From contig JABGUL010000032.1 of NCBI GenBank assembly GCA_018646605.1, positions 1 to 38,774 on the forward strand: a stretch of 38,774 nt of DNA, given 5' to 3'. Below the pieces are notes generated by a model. That model ran no database searches and had not been told where the DNA came from. It saw only the letters and a program-made list of their open reading frames with translations. The stretch comes from Flavobacteriaceae bacterium (GTDB lineage: Bacteria; Bacteroidota; Bacteroidia; Flavobacteriales; Flavobacteriaceae). Made by a program: the position numbers and the translations under genes. Shown piece after piece: positions 16,551-23,985 of the stretch (its first letter is position 1; each line of letters begins with the position of its first letter).

Positions 16551-18269
16551 CTATATGTTTTGTTTTTTTAATTGTTCGATTATAAATTCTGATGTTCTCC
16601 ATGAAAGAGCAAGTATAGTCCAAGTTGGATTTTTATCTGCTTGTGAAACAAATGGTCCCGCATCAACTATGAATACATTGTCAACATCGTGCAATTGTTC
16701 AAATTCATTTACAACTGATTTTTTAGGATCACTACCCATTCGGGTTGTTCCTACCTCATGAATAATTCTACCTGGATTTAATAAACCGTAATCTTTATCT
16801 TTTCCTGGCTTGTCACCTAAAACGACACCACCCATGTTATGTATAATCTCTTCAAAAGTTTCATGCATATGTCTGGCTTGTTTTCGTTCGTAATCAGACC
16901 AGCTATAGTTGAATCGTAATACTGGGATTCCAAATTCATCTACCGTTGTAGGATCAATCTCACAGTAGTTGTCTACGCTTGCGATAGATTCCCCACGACC
17001 AGACATTCCCATTACAGAACCATAGAATTTTTTGACATCTTCTCTCAGTCCATTTCCATATCCACCTACTTTCAGTCCTAGGTATTTATTTAGACTATTC
17101 GGATCAAATCCAGAGCCGTAGCTAGGCATACCTAGACCACCCCAAACTTCAATGTGGTAACCTCTAGGAAAGTCTAATTTTTTATTGTCTAACCACCATG
17201 GGGAATATAGGTGCATTCCACCTACACCGTCTTCGTTATAGCGTTTTCTATTCATCATTTCTGGAACAAAAGCCATTCGGTCACTTCCCGTGGAATCATG
17301 TACATATTTACCAACCATGTTGCTACTATTCCCCAACCCGTTCGGGTGTTGTGCACTTTTTGAATTAAGTAAAATACGTGCAGTACTACACGCAGAGGCT
17401 GCCAGTACTACCACCTTTCCAGAAACTCTATATTCCTTGCGGTCTTCTTTATTGATGTATAATACTCCAGTAGCTTTCCCTTCTTCATTAGTAGTCACTT
17501 CGCGTACCATGCTGTTCACATAAAGGTCAACTTGACCCCCAGATTTTTGAGCAGGGAAAATCAAACAAGACCCAGCAGAAAAGTCTCCATAGACAGAACA
17601 TGATCGACTACATTGACTACAGTAAAAACAGATGCCACGTTCGTTGTTAATTCTCTTGGTTAAAATAGAAAGACGAGAGGGCATAACTTTTACCCCTGCT
17701 TTTTCAGCACCTTTTTTATAGTATAATTCATGTAGTCGAGGTTTGGGTGCAGGTAAAAAATAACCGTCAGGTTCATTGTACATTCCTTCTTTACTTCCAA
17801 AAACCCCGATCAGTTTGTCTACTTTATCATAATAAGGTTTAATATCTTCATAACCAATGGGCCAGTTTTCACCCAAACCATCTCGATCTTTTCCTTTAAA
17901 ATCTCGAGGCCCAAAGCGCAAAGAAATTCTTCCCCAGTGGTTGGTTCTTCCTCCTAGCATTCGAGATCGAAACCAATCAAATTGAGAATCTCCCACTTGA
18001 TTATAAGGTTCGCCATCAATTTCCCAGCCACCGTAAGCCATGTCAAATTCTCCAAAAGCACGAGTGGTACCAGCTCCTCGACGTGGTGATTCATGCGGCC
18101 ATTTCAGTTGAGTTTGTTGCGCTGGATTAGCAGGATCAAAAAAGGGTCCTGCTTCAATTACAGCAACTTTTAGTCCTGCGTCTGCCAGAACTTTGGTGGC
18201 CATTCCACCTCCAGCTCCCGATCCAACGATTACTACATCGTATTTCTTTTCGTTTTCGATTATTTGCAT
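16551..18269 (-). CDS. GMC family oxidoreductase (dehydrogenase large subunit)
   Basis: 572 residues, FAD-dependent glucose-methanol-choline family. The FAD motif is VIVGSGAGGGMA (14-25), with a GGRTNHWGR segment at 107-114 and a C-terminal GTTRMGSDP segment. There is no signal peptide, so export would depend on the Tat-bearing subunit 3 encoded two bases downstream. A cysteine cluster at C214, C217, C220, C224 and C235 sits where related sugar dehydrogenases hold a 3Fe-4S cluster, so an Fe-S centre is plausible. The substrate could be a sugar, polyol or sugar acid. The location upstream of glpKDF hints at polyol use. Confidence 0.88.
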   Translation of the reverse strand: MQIIENEKKYDVVIVGSGAGGGMATKVLADAGLKVAVIEAGPFFDPANPAQQTQLKWPHESPRRGAGTTRAFGEFDMAYGGWEIDGEPYNQVGDSQFDWFRSRMLGGRTNHWGRISLRFGPRDFKGKDRDGLGENWPIGYEDIKPYYDKVDKLIGVFGSKEGMYNEPDGYFLPAPKPRLHELYYKKGAEKAGVKVMPSRLSILTKRINNERGICFYCSQCSRSCSVYGDFSAGSCLIFPAQKSGGQVDLYVNSMVREVTTNEEGKATGVLYINKEDRKEYRVSGKVVVLAASACSTARILLNSKSAQHPNGLGNSSNMVGKYVHDSTGSDRMAFVPEMMNRKRYNEDGVGGMHLYSPWWLDNKKLDFPRGYHIEVWGGLGMPSYGSGFDPNSLNKYLGLKVGGYGNGLREDVKKFYGSVMGMSGRGESIASVDNYCEIDPTTVDEFGIPVLRFNYSWSDYERKQARHMHETFEEIIHNMGGVVLGDKPGKDKDYGLLNPGRIIHEVGTTRMGSDPKKSVVNEFEQLHDVDNVFIVDAGPFVSQADKNPTWTILALSWRTSEFIIEQLKKQNI

Positions 18270-18280
18270 TTAGTTCATTT

Positions 18281-19258
18281 TTAGTACACCGCTTTAGAAG
18301 CAATGTTTTGATTAAGATTATTTTTATATTGTGTATAAGTGAAACCTTTGTGGATACTGTATGATCCTATTTCACCTTTTTTGTTTGTAGCCAAATAGGC
18401 AACTTGAAAATCAGGCTTGCTTATTTGTTTCTCTAAAATTCTGCTGACAGCTTCTTCACAGGCCTCTTGAGGGGTTTTTCCTTGACGCATTAGTTCAACA
18501 ATAAGAAAACTTCCTACCGTTTTTATCACCTCTTCCCCCAAACCTGTGGCAACAGCGCCCCCTACATTGTTATCTATAAATAGCCCCGATCCAATTATAG
18601 GTGAATCTCCAACGCGACCTTTCATTTTATATGCTAAACCACTAGTTGTACAAACTCCTGAGAGGTGTCCATTTTGATCTGAACAAAGCATTCCGATTGT
18701 ATCATGATTTTCAACATTAATTTCGGGCTCGTATCTTCCTTTTTTTAGCCACTCTTGCCAAGCTTTTTCACTTTCAGGTGTAAGAAGGTTTTCAGAAATA
18801 TAACCCTGGCTTAAGGCAAATTTTTTAGCCCCTTCTCCGGCTAAGATCACATGAGGTGTCTTTTCCATTACATCTTTTGCTAAAGCAGCAACATGTGTAA
18901 TATTTTGAACAGCTAGCACTGCACCACAATCTCCTTTGTGATTCATGACACATGCGTCGAGGGTAACTTCTCCATCTCTATCTGGTGCGCCTCCTTTTCC
19001 AACGGTAGTGTTTAAAAGATTGGCTTCTTCATAAGCAACACCAAGTACAGCAGCGTCCAGAGCATTAGAACCTTTTTCCAGTGCTTCACCTGCAATTTCA
19101 TTGGCCCTTGGAACATTCCAGGTGCTAATGGCATAAGGGGTATGTGACGAAATATTTTTTTTTATTAAGCGATCCTCTTTTACGTGAAAAAAAGTGGGCG
19201 AAATAAGAATGCCTCCTGCCAATAAAGAACTTTGATGAATGAAAGTTTTTCTTTTCAT
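18281..19258 (-). CDS. N4-(beta-N-acetylglucosaminyl)-L-asparaginase (glycosylasparaginase)
   Basis: About 325 residues, Ntn-hydrolase family. It cleaves the GlcNAc-Asn bond left after N-glycan trimming. The autocatalytic site is H-D-T-I-G with nucleophile T187, so the chain should split before T187. Further family segments are CTTSGLAYKMKGRVGDSPI and a GAVATGLGE stretch. An N-terminal signal-like segment (residues 12-24) suggests envelope or periplasmic location, as in flavobacterial homologues. The start is MKRKTF at 19258 rather than the in-frame ATG at 19279. The GMC gene follows after 11 bases. Confidence 0.88.
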   Translation of the reverse strand: MKRKTFIHQSSLLAGGILISPTFFHVKEDRLIKKNISSHTPYAISTWNVPRANEIAGEALEKGSNALDAAVLGVAYEEANLLNTTVGKGGAPDRDGEVTLDACVMNHKGDCGAVLAVQNITHVAALAKDVMEKTPHVILAGEGAKKFALSQGYISENLLTPESEKAWQEWLKKGRYEPEINVENHDTIGMLCSDQNGHLSGVCTTSGLAYKMKGRVGDSPIIGSGLFIDNNVGGAVATGLGEEVIKTVGSFLIVELMRQGKTPQEACEEAVSRILEKQISKPDFQVAYLATNKKGEIGSYSIHKGFTYTQYKNNLNQNIASKAVY

Positions 19259-19294
19259 GAGCCACCAATATAATAACATTTTATATTAAATGGA

Positions 19295-19320
19295 AATAAG
19301 TAATTCATTAATTACTTATT
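19295..19320. promoter_or_regulatory. Perfect palindrome between divergent genes, candidate operator
   Basis: AATAAGTAATT (19295-19305) and its exact complement AATTACTTATT (19310-19320) are separated by CATT. The 11-bp arms lie between the divergent glycosylasparaginase and cutC starts. No T tract follows on either strand, so it is more likely a protein-binding site than a terminator. Confidence 0.45.
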
Positions 19321-19333
19321 CTTTAAGTTATTT

Positions 19334-19341
19334 TAAATTTG
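19334..19341 (+). promoter_or_regulatory. Putative -7 element for cutC
   Basis: TAAATTTG fits TAnnTTTG, 22 bases before the cutC ATG and 13 bases after the palindrome at 19295-19320. No clear TTG lies at -33, where the palindrome would overlap. Confidence 0.42.
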
Positions 19342-19363
19342 TTTAAGTTTTTAATAAAAAATT

Positions 19364-20089
19364 ATGCTTTTAGAAGTTTGTGTTACCTCAATTTCCTCAA
19401 TCAAAAAAGCTGCTTTAGCTGGTGCTGATCGCATTGAATTATGTTCTGCACTTGGAGTAGGAGGAGTCACCCCATCTTATGGATTGATTGAAGAAGCGGT
19501 ACATCTTGATGCGTTACCTATTCATTGTTTAATTCGTCCAAGAGAGGGACATTTTATTTACACTTCTGAGGAGGTAGAGATTATTGATCAAGATATTTTA
19601 GCAGCAAAAAAACTAGGCTGTAGAGGGGTAGTTGTTGGAGCACTCACACCTCAATTTCACCTAGACATAAAACGATTGGAGAGATGGAAAGAGCTGGCAG
19701 GGTCTATGTACATGACCTTTCATAGAGCATTTGATGTGGTTCAACATCCCCATCAAGCACTTAAGGAATTGATTGCCTTGGGTTTTGATTGTGTGTTAAG
19801 TTCCGGACAGGAAGAAAAGGCAATGGACGGTTTTAATAATCTAGATGATTGGAACAATAAGTTTGGGGATCAAATTGGAATTATGCCTGGAAGCGGTATA
19901 AACGATAAAAACTGTAGCTACTTTAAGGAAGCTGGTTTTAAAGCTATTCATCTTTCGGGATCAGTTCCATTAGAGCCTATTTCAATTCCATCAGGTGTCA
20001 ATCAAGAAATGTCTTTTTTAAATCAAGAAATTTTGGAAAGTAATTCTTCTGTTTTGAAAAAGGTTATACAACAAATAAGGGTCAATTGA
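19364..20089 (+). CDS. cutC: CutC family protein
   Basis: 241 residues, TIM-barrel CutC family. Typical segments are the N-terminal MLLEVCVTS, AGADRIELCSALGVGGVTPS, HCLIRPREGHF, TFHRAFDV and IMPGSGIN. The family was named for copper homeostasis in E. coli, but its biochemical role is unsettled. In Bacteroidota it is often found near glycan-degradation genes, which fits the divergent glycosylasparaginase here. The last eight bases overlap the convergent permease gene. No copper genes are nearby. Confidence 0.9.
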   Translation: MLLEVCVTSISSIKKAALAGADRIELCSALGVGGVTPSYGLIEEAVHLDALPIHCLIRPREGHFIYTSEEVEIIDQDILAAKKLGCRGVVVGALTPQFHLDIKRLERWKELAGSMYMTFHRAFDVVQHPHQALKELIALGFDCVLSSGQEEKAMDGFNNLDDWNNKFGDQIGIMPGSGINDKNCSYFKEAGFKAIHLSGSVPLEPISIPSGVNQEMSFLNQEILESNSSVLKKVIQQIRVN

Positions 20090-20795
20090 AGAGTATCGCG
20101 ATTCCTCCAAGCGCAGTAAAAATCAAGATTAGCTTACGATAACTGTCATCTTTGATTTTTTTTACGATGAATACACCTGAGATCAATCCCAATAATAAAA
20201 AGGGTACTAACTCCAAGCTTTTTAGAATTGAAGTATTATTAATCGTTTCCCAACTCCATATGTGAAAAGGAATTTTAAACGTGTTTATAATAAAGAAAAG
20301 CCAAGCAGCTGTACCTATAAAGGTGTTTTTTGGAAGTCGCATGGCCAAAAAGTAAATGTTTGAAAATGCACCAGCCAAATTCCCAACCATGGTGGTAAAT
20401 CCTGCTAAAATCCCCATAGAGCTTGCAAAGGTCCAATGTGAGGGGATGGTTTTATCTTTTTTATTTTCCCAATACCACATCAAGGCTACGCTGAAAAGAA
20501 TAATTCCTGCCATCCCAAATTTAAAAAGGCTATCAGAAATAAATTTTCCTCCAACGACTCCTACTAGGACTCCAGTAACCATCCATGGTAATAGCTTGAC
20601 GATATAGCTCCATTGCACATGTCTTCTGTAATAAGTAACAGCAAAGACATCTCCTACAATAAGAAGCGGCATCAAAACACCCGTAGAGTTTTTTGCATCA
20701 TAAACTAAGGCAAAACCAGTAACAATAAGGGCTGCGATACCTTTTAACCCTGATTTGGAGACCCCTAGTAAAAAGGCGCAAAAAGCGGCAATCAA
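20082..20795 (-). CDS. Sulfite exporter TauE/SafE family (TSUP) permease
   Basis: 237 residues or slightly more, with about eight membrane helices. It resembles TSUP transporters with a GVSKSGLKG motif near the start and GNLAGAFSNIYFLAMRLPK in the middle. The substrate (sulfite, sulfoacetate or another anion) cannot be told. The start is unusual: no ATG precedes the first helix. TTG at 20795 is the best start, but the frame stays open and plausibly coding (GTLSHLDF) up to CTG at 20822, with a stop at 20835-20837. It overlaps cutC tail-to-tail by eight bases. Confidence 0.85.
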   Translation of the reverse strand: MIAAFCAFLLGVSKSGLKGIAALIVTGFALVYDAKNSTGVLMPLLIVGDVFAVTYYRRHVQWSYIVKLLPWMVTGVLVGVVGGKFISDSLFKFGMAGIILFSVALMWYWENKKDKTIPSHWTFASSMGILAGFTTMVGNLAGAFSNIYFLAMRLPKNTFIGTAAWLFFIINTFKIPFHIWSWETINNTSILKSLELVPFLLLGLISGVFIVKKIKDDSYRKLILIFTALGGIAILFN

Positions 20796-20926
20796 AAAAT
20801 CTAAATGCGAAAGCGTTCCCAGATTGAATGTTTTTTATTTACAAGCTTCGAATATAACACTAATTTTATCTTTCATTTAGAAGATGTCGAATTGACACAT
20901 TTGCTCATCTTTGCAAAAAAAAACAT

Positions 20927-21778
20927 TTGAATTCTTCCTTTTTCAGAGCGGTCAGATTTATGTTGCTAAGTACATTTTCTTTTGCGTTGATGAACGCATT
21001 AGTCAAATATTTAGTTGATTATCCAACCTTGGAATTGGTTTTCTTTCGATCCATAGGATCTCTTGCAATTACGTTTAGTTTTTTGAAAGTCAAAGGGATT
21101 CCTCAATGGGGCAATCAAAAAAAACTACTCATTCTTCGTTCTTTAGTTGGCGTTACTTCAATGGTATTGTTTTTTTGGGGTGTCCACTATATAACCATTG
21201 GCAGTGCAGTTACCTTGCGTTATGTCTCACCAATTTTTGCTGCTTTGTTGGCTGTGTTTTTTTTAAGAGAAGTAATAAAACCCATTCAATGGTTGTTTTT
21301 TATTATGGCTTTTGTAGGTGTTTTTTTAATTAAAAGCTACGACACTTCTGGGTCTAATTTTGGTGTTTTTCTCGTTTTATTAGCCGCGTTTTTCTCTGCC
21401 ATAGTTTATATTTTGTTATCTAAAATAGGCAAAGGAGATCATCCTGTTGTAGTTGTTCATTATTTCATGCTATTAGCTACTATTGTTGGGGGAATTGGCA
21501 GTTTTTTTAATTGGGTAACACCAACAATAACGGACTTGTTTTTACTTTTAAGTTTAGGGTTATTTGGTTTTTTTGGCCAGTTATTCATGACCAAAGCATT
21601 TCAAAACGGAGAAGCACACATGGTTGCACCTTTCAAGTATGTTGAAGTCTTATTTACCCTCTTATTTGGAGTTTTTGTTTTATCAGAAAGCTATGATTTC
21701 CTTCATCTTTTGGGTACTTTTTTAGTAATTTTTGGACTTGTACTTAATGTATTATATAAGTCTAAAATAAAATCATAA
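20927..21778 (+). CDS. EamA-type DMT family transporter
   Basis: 283 residues with ten hydrophobic segments arranged as two EamA repeats. The first begins FALMNALVKYL and the second begins near FGVFLVLLAAFFSAIVYILLSK. This is the drug/metabolite transporter fold of inner-membrane exporters, with unknown substrate. Residue PIFAALLAVFFLRE is typical of the repeat end. The start is probably TTG at 20927, which adds an 11-residue cytosolic tail. ATG at 20960 is the alternative. A terminator shared with the convergent DUF2911 gene follows. Confidence 0.87.
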   Translation: MNSSFFRAVRFMLLSTFSFALMNALVKYLVDYPTLELVFFRSIGSLAITFSFLKVKGIPQWGNQKKLLILRSLVGVTSMVLFFWGVHYITIGSAVTLRYVSPIFAALLAVFFLREVIKPIQWLFFIMAFVGVFLIKSYDTSGSNFGVFLVLLAAFFSAIVYILLSKIGKGDHPVVVVHYFMLLATIVGGIGSFFNWVTPTITDLFLLLSLGLFGFFGQLFMTKAFQNGEAHMVAPFKYVEVLFTLLFGVFVLSESYDFLHLLGTFLVIFGLVLNVLYKSKIKS

Positions 21779-21781
21779 TGC

Positions 21782-21807
21782 AAAAAAAAACCACCCGAAG
21801 GTGGTTT
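21782..21807 (-). terminator. Terminator for the DUF2911 gene
   Basis: Read on the minus strand, AAACCACC, a TTCG tetraloop, GGTGGTTT and a run of T form a classic intrinsic terminator, 18 bases after the DUF2911 stop. On the plus strand the same stem lacks a T tract, so it would stop the EamA transcript only weakly. Confidence 0.88.
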
Positions 21808-21825
21808 GTGTTATCCCAATTAATC

Positions 21826-22662
21826 TTACTTAGACCATTCTTCAATAGCGTTGGTGTTTAGGCGAACATAATCTTGATTTCCAGCTTCTTTTGCAAGCTT
21901 TAATGACTCTTTTGCGGCATTAATAGCACCTTCTTTGTCATTTAACTCTGCAAGAATTAAAGATTGTTGTCGGTACATCCAGTATTTACCCGAATCCATT
22001 TCAATTGCTTTTGCTATCCAGTTTTTGGCTTGTTTAAGATCTTGGTTTGATTGTCTAAAATAAATGGCTGCATTATAATAATCGCCAGATTTAGGATTTC
22101 CTTTCATTGTTTCCTGGATTGAAGCCATGGTTTTAATATGTGTAGGAACTTCCAGGAGAATACTTGCTTGAGTATTTTCCCATTTAAAATTAATTGTAGC
22201 CCCGTTATTATTCAAGTTTTCCAGAGCAATTGTGAAAGATTCAATACTTTCACTTAATTTTTTTGTTTCGACTTCCACAGTAGCTGCGATGGAATCAGGA
22301 TTCCATTTTGCTGGAAGACCAGAGTTTTCTATTTCCGTATAAAAGAACACTTCCCACATTGATTCACCTGGGCGGATAAATATTGAATACGTTCCAGCGT
22401 CTAAATCAATTCCTCCCACCTTTACAGCATCAGAAAAAGTTATTAATGAATTTTTGTTTGCACCTGCTCTCCATAATTCTCCCATGGGAACTAACTCTCC
22501 CATGATACTTCTTCCTCTCATAGCAGGACGGGAATATTCTATGGTAACTTGAGTAAGTCCGATCTCTTGTTCAACTTTTGCCAAGGGACTGGGTTGTGGT
22601 GTTTGAATTTGCGCTATACCATAAGTACAAACGAATAAGAACATATATTTTAAGTACTTCAT
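21826..22662 (-). CDS. DUF2911 domain protein with C-terminal TPR-like helices
   Basis: 278 residues with a Sec signal peptide (cleavage near YGIAQ). The DUF2911 domain spans about 25-165 with the family segments IEYSRPAMRGR, LWRAGANKN and DLDAGTYSIFIRP. The last ~90 residues carry helical repeats (YYNAAIYF, AKNWIAKAIEMD, KEGAINAAKESLKLA) that look like tetratricopeptide repeats. It is expected in the periplasm or outer envelope. The family has no known function. A TATATTTG box lies on the same strand at 22685-22692, and a strong terminator follows the gene, so it is a single-gene unit. Confidence 0.9.
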   Translation of the reverse strand: MKYLKYMFLFVCTYGIAQIQTPQPSPLAKVEQEIGLTQVTIEYSRPAMRGRSIMGELVPMGELWRAGANKNSLITFSDAVKVGGIDLDAGTYSIFIRPGESMWEVFFYTEIENSGLPAKWNPDSIAATVEVETKKLSESIESFTIALENLNNNGATINFKWENTQASILLEVPTHIKTMASIQETMKGNPKSGDYYNAAIYFRQSNQDLKQAKNWIAKAIEMDSGKYWMYRQQSLILAELNDKEGAINAAKESLKLAKEAGNQDYVRLNTNAIEEWSK

Positions 22663-22684
22663 TTTTTTGGGTTTTAAGATTTAT

Positions 22685-22692
22685 CAAATATA
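22685..22692 (-). promoter_or_regulatory. Putative -7 element for the DUF2911 gene
   Basis: Reverse strand TATATTTG matches TAnnTTTG and sits 22 bases before the ATG at 22662. No clear -33 TTG is visible. Confidence 0.45.
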
Positions 22693-22749
22693 ATTTTTTA
22701 GTCCTTAGTTTAAAGATTTTTTTCTTTTTAAAACATTAGCCGTAAATTT

Positions 22750-22779
22750 TGTTTAACAAATAGCTTTAATAGTTAAACA
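22750..22779. promoter_or_regulatory. Paired TGTTTAAC boxes, candidate operator of the photolyase operon
   Basis: TGTTTAAC (22750-22757) and its complement GTTAAACA (22772-22779) face each other across 14 bases, with centres 22 bp apart, about two helical turns. The left box lies in a longer palindrome TTTGTT-T-AACAAA (22748-22760). The pair ends six bases before the -7 box of the photolyase operon and covers the -33 position, so a dimeric activator or repressor site is likely. The regulator is not in the window. Confidence 0.5.
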
Positions 22780-22784
22780 TTTTG

Positions 22785-22792
22785 TAAATTTG
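22785..22792 (+). promoter_or_regulatory. Putative -7 element of the photolyase operon
   Basis: TAAATTTG matches TAnnTTTG, 22 bases before the SRPBCC ATG at 22814. No TTG occurs at a normal -33 distance, where the paired boxes lie instead, so the promoter may need an activator. Confidence 0.5.
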
Positions 22793-22813
22793 AATCACTA
22801 AATATTTATCCCT

Positions 22814-23281
22814 ATGAAACTATATCGTCTTGAGACGGTTCAGAATTTGCCAATCTCTCAAAAAGAGGCGTGGGATTTTTTGTCAGACCCAAAAAATTTA
22901 AAGCGCATCACTCCAGAATACATGGGTTTTGAAATATTAAGTGGTGCTTCAGATAAAATGTATGCGGGTCAGATAATTCAATATATAGTTACACCAGTAA
23001 TGAGTATACCTACTAAATGGGTTACTGAAATAACCCATGTTGACGAGGGTAAATATTTTGTAGATGAGCAGCGATTTGGTCCTTACGCACTTTGGCATCA
23101 CAAGCATTTTATAAAACCCATTCACAAGGGTGTTGAGATGATTGATATTATTGATTACAAAATCCCCTTTGGGATTTTAGGCCAACTGGTTCACCCAATT
23201 ATAGTCGCACCCAAGCTTAAGGAAATTTTTGAATTTAGAAAACACGCTCTTAATGAAATGTTTGGAGAATACAAAGTATGA
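22814..23281 (+). CDS. SRPBCC family protein, first gene of the photolyase operon
   Basis: 155 residues with a START/Bet v1-like pattern: VQNLPISQKEAWDFLSDPKN at the start, LKRITPEYMGF, and a long C-terminal helix (LKEIFEFRKHALNEMFGE). SRPBCC proteins form a deep cavity for hydrophobic ligands. No catalytic residue is known for this subgroup. Its stop overlaps the SDR-like gene by ATGA, tying it to the photolyase operon. Binding of a chromophore, flavin-related or lipid ligand is possible but is only inferred from context. Confidence 0.83.
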   Translation: MKLYRLETVQNLPISQKEAWDFLSDPKNLKRITPEYMGFEILSGASDKMYAGQIIQYIVTPVMSIPTKWVTEITHVDEGKYFVDEQRFGPYALWHHKHFIKPIHKGVEMIDIIDYKIPFGILGQLVHPIIVAPKLKEIFEFRKHALNEMFGEYKV

Positions 23282-23979
23282 TTGAAAACAAAAACATATT
23301 AATAATAGGGGGAAGTTCTGGAATTGGACTTGCGCTAGCAGAATTATTATCATCGAGGAATTCGGTTTATGTAGCTTCAAGAAGCAGTGAGTCACTTTCA
23401 CAACTCAAAGTGAATCACATCGCTTATGATGCCACTTCGGATGAACTTGATGTATCACAACTGCCTGATAATCTTCATGGATTTGTGTACTGTCCAGGAT
23501 CTATAAACCTCCGACCTTTTAAAGGGCTAAAAACAGAAGCCTTTATAAAAGACTTTGAGCTAAATGTAATTGGTGCTGTTAATGCCTTAAAATCTGTCTT
23601 GAACTTACTGAACGCAAGTGGAAATGCTTCGGTGGTATTTTTCAGTACAGTTGCTGTTCAGACAGGAATGCCTTTTCACAGTTCAGTGGCTGCTTCTAAA
23701 GGAGCTATTGAGGGATTAACAAGATCATTAGCTGCAGAATTTGCGCCAAAAATACGAGTTAATGCAATTGCCCCTTCGTTAGTGGACACTCCTTTAGCTT
23801 CAAAGTTTCTAAACAATGAATTGAAGTTAGAAAAAGCTAATGAACGTCATCCTATGGGTAGAGTTGGTAATGCGCAAGAAATCGCTAAAGCAACTGCATT
23901 TTTATTGGGTGAAGAAAGCGGTTGGATGACAGGAAATATAGTACAATTAGACGGAGGAATAGGGAATTTAAAAACCTAA
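23278..23979 (+). CDS. SDR-fold protein lacking the catalytic tyrosine
   Basis: 233 residues, short-chain dehydrogenase/reductase fold. The NAD(P)-binding motif GGSSGIG (11-17), N96 and the C-terminal ending QLDGG are present. The active-site serine region is FFSTVAV, but the YxxxK motif reads V137-A-A-S-K141, so the catalytic tyrosine is replaced by valine (GTG codon at 23686). A normal SDR reaction is therefore doubtful, and it may act as a nucleotide-binding or sensing protein. It overlaps the SRPBCC gene by four bases and precedes the photolyase gene by six. Confidence 0.85.
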   Translation: MIENKNILIIGGSSGIGLALAELLSSRNSVYVASRSSESLSQLKVNHIAYDATSDELDVSQLPDNLHGFVYCPGSINLRPFKGLKTEAFIKDFELNVIGAVNALKSVLNLLNASGNASVVFFSTVAVQTGMPFHSSVAASKGAIEGLTRSLAAEFAPKIRVNAIAPSLVDTPLASKFLNNELKLEKANERHPMGRVGNAQEIAKATAFLLGEESGWMTGNIVQLDGGIGNLKT

Positions 23980-23985
23980 GACAAC

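Noticed and set aside
16549-16623. Longer N-terminus for the gluconate dehydrogenase subunit 3 protein
   Set aside because: It would overlap the GMC gene by 73 bases and hide the twin-arginine signal inside the protein.
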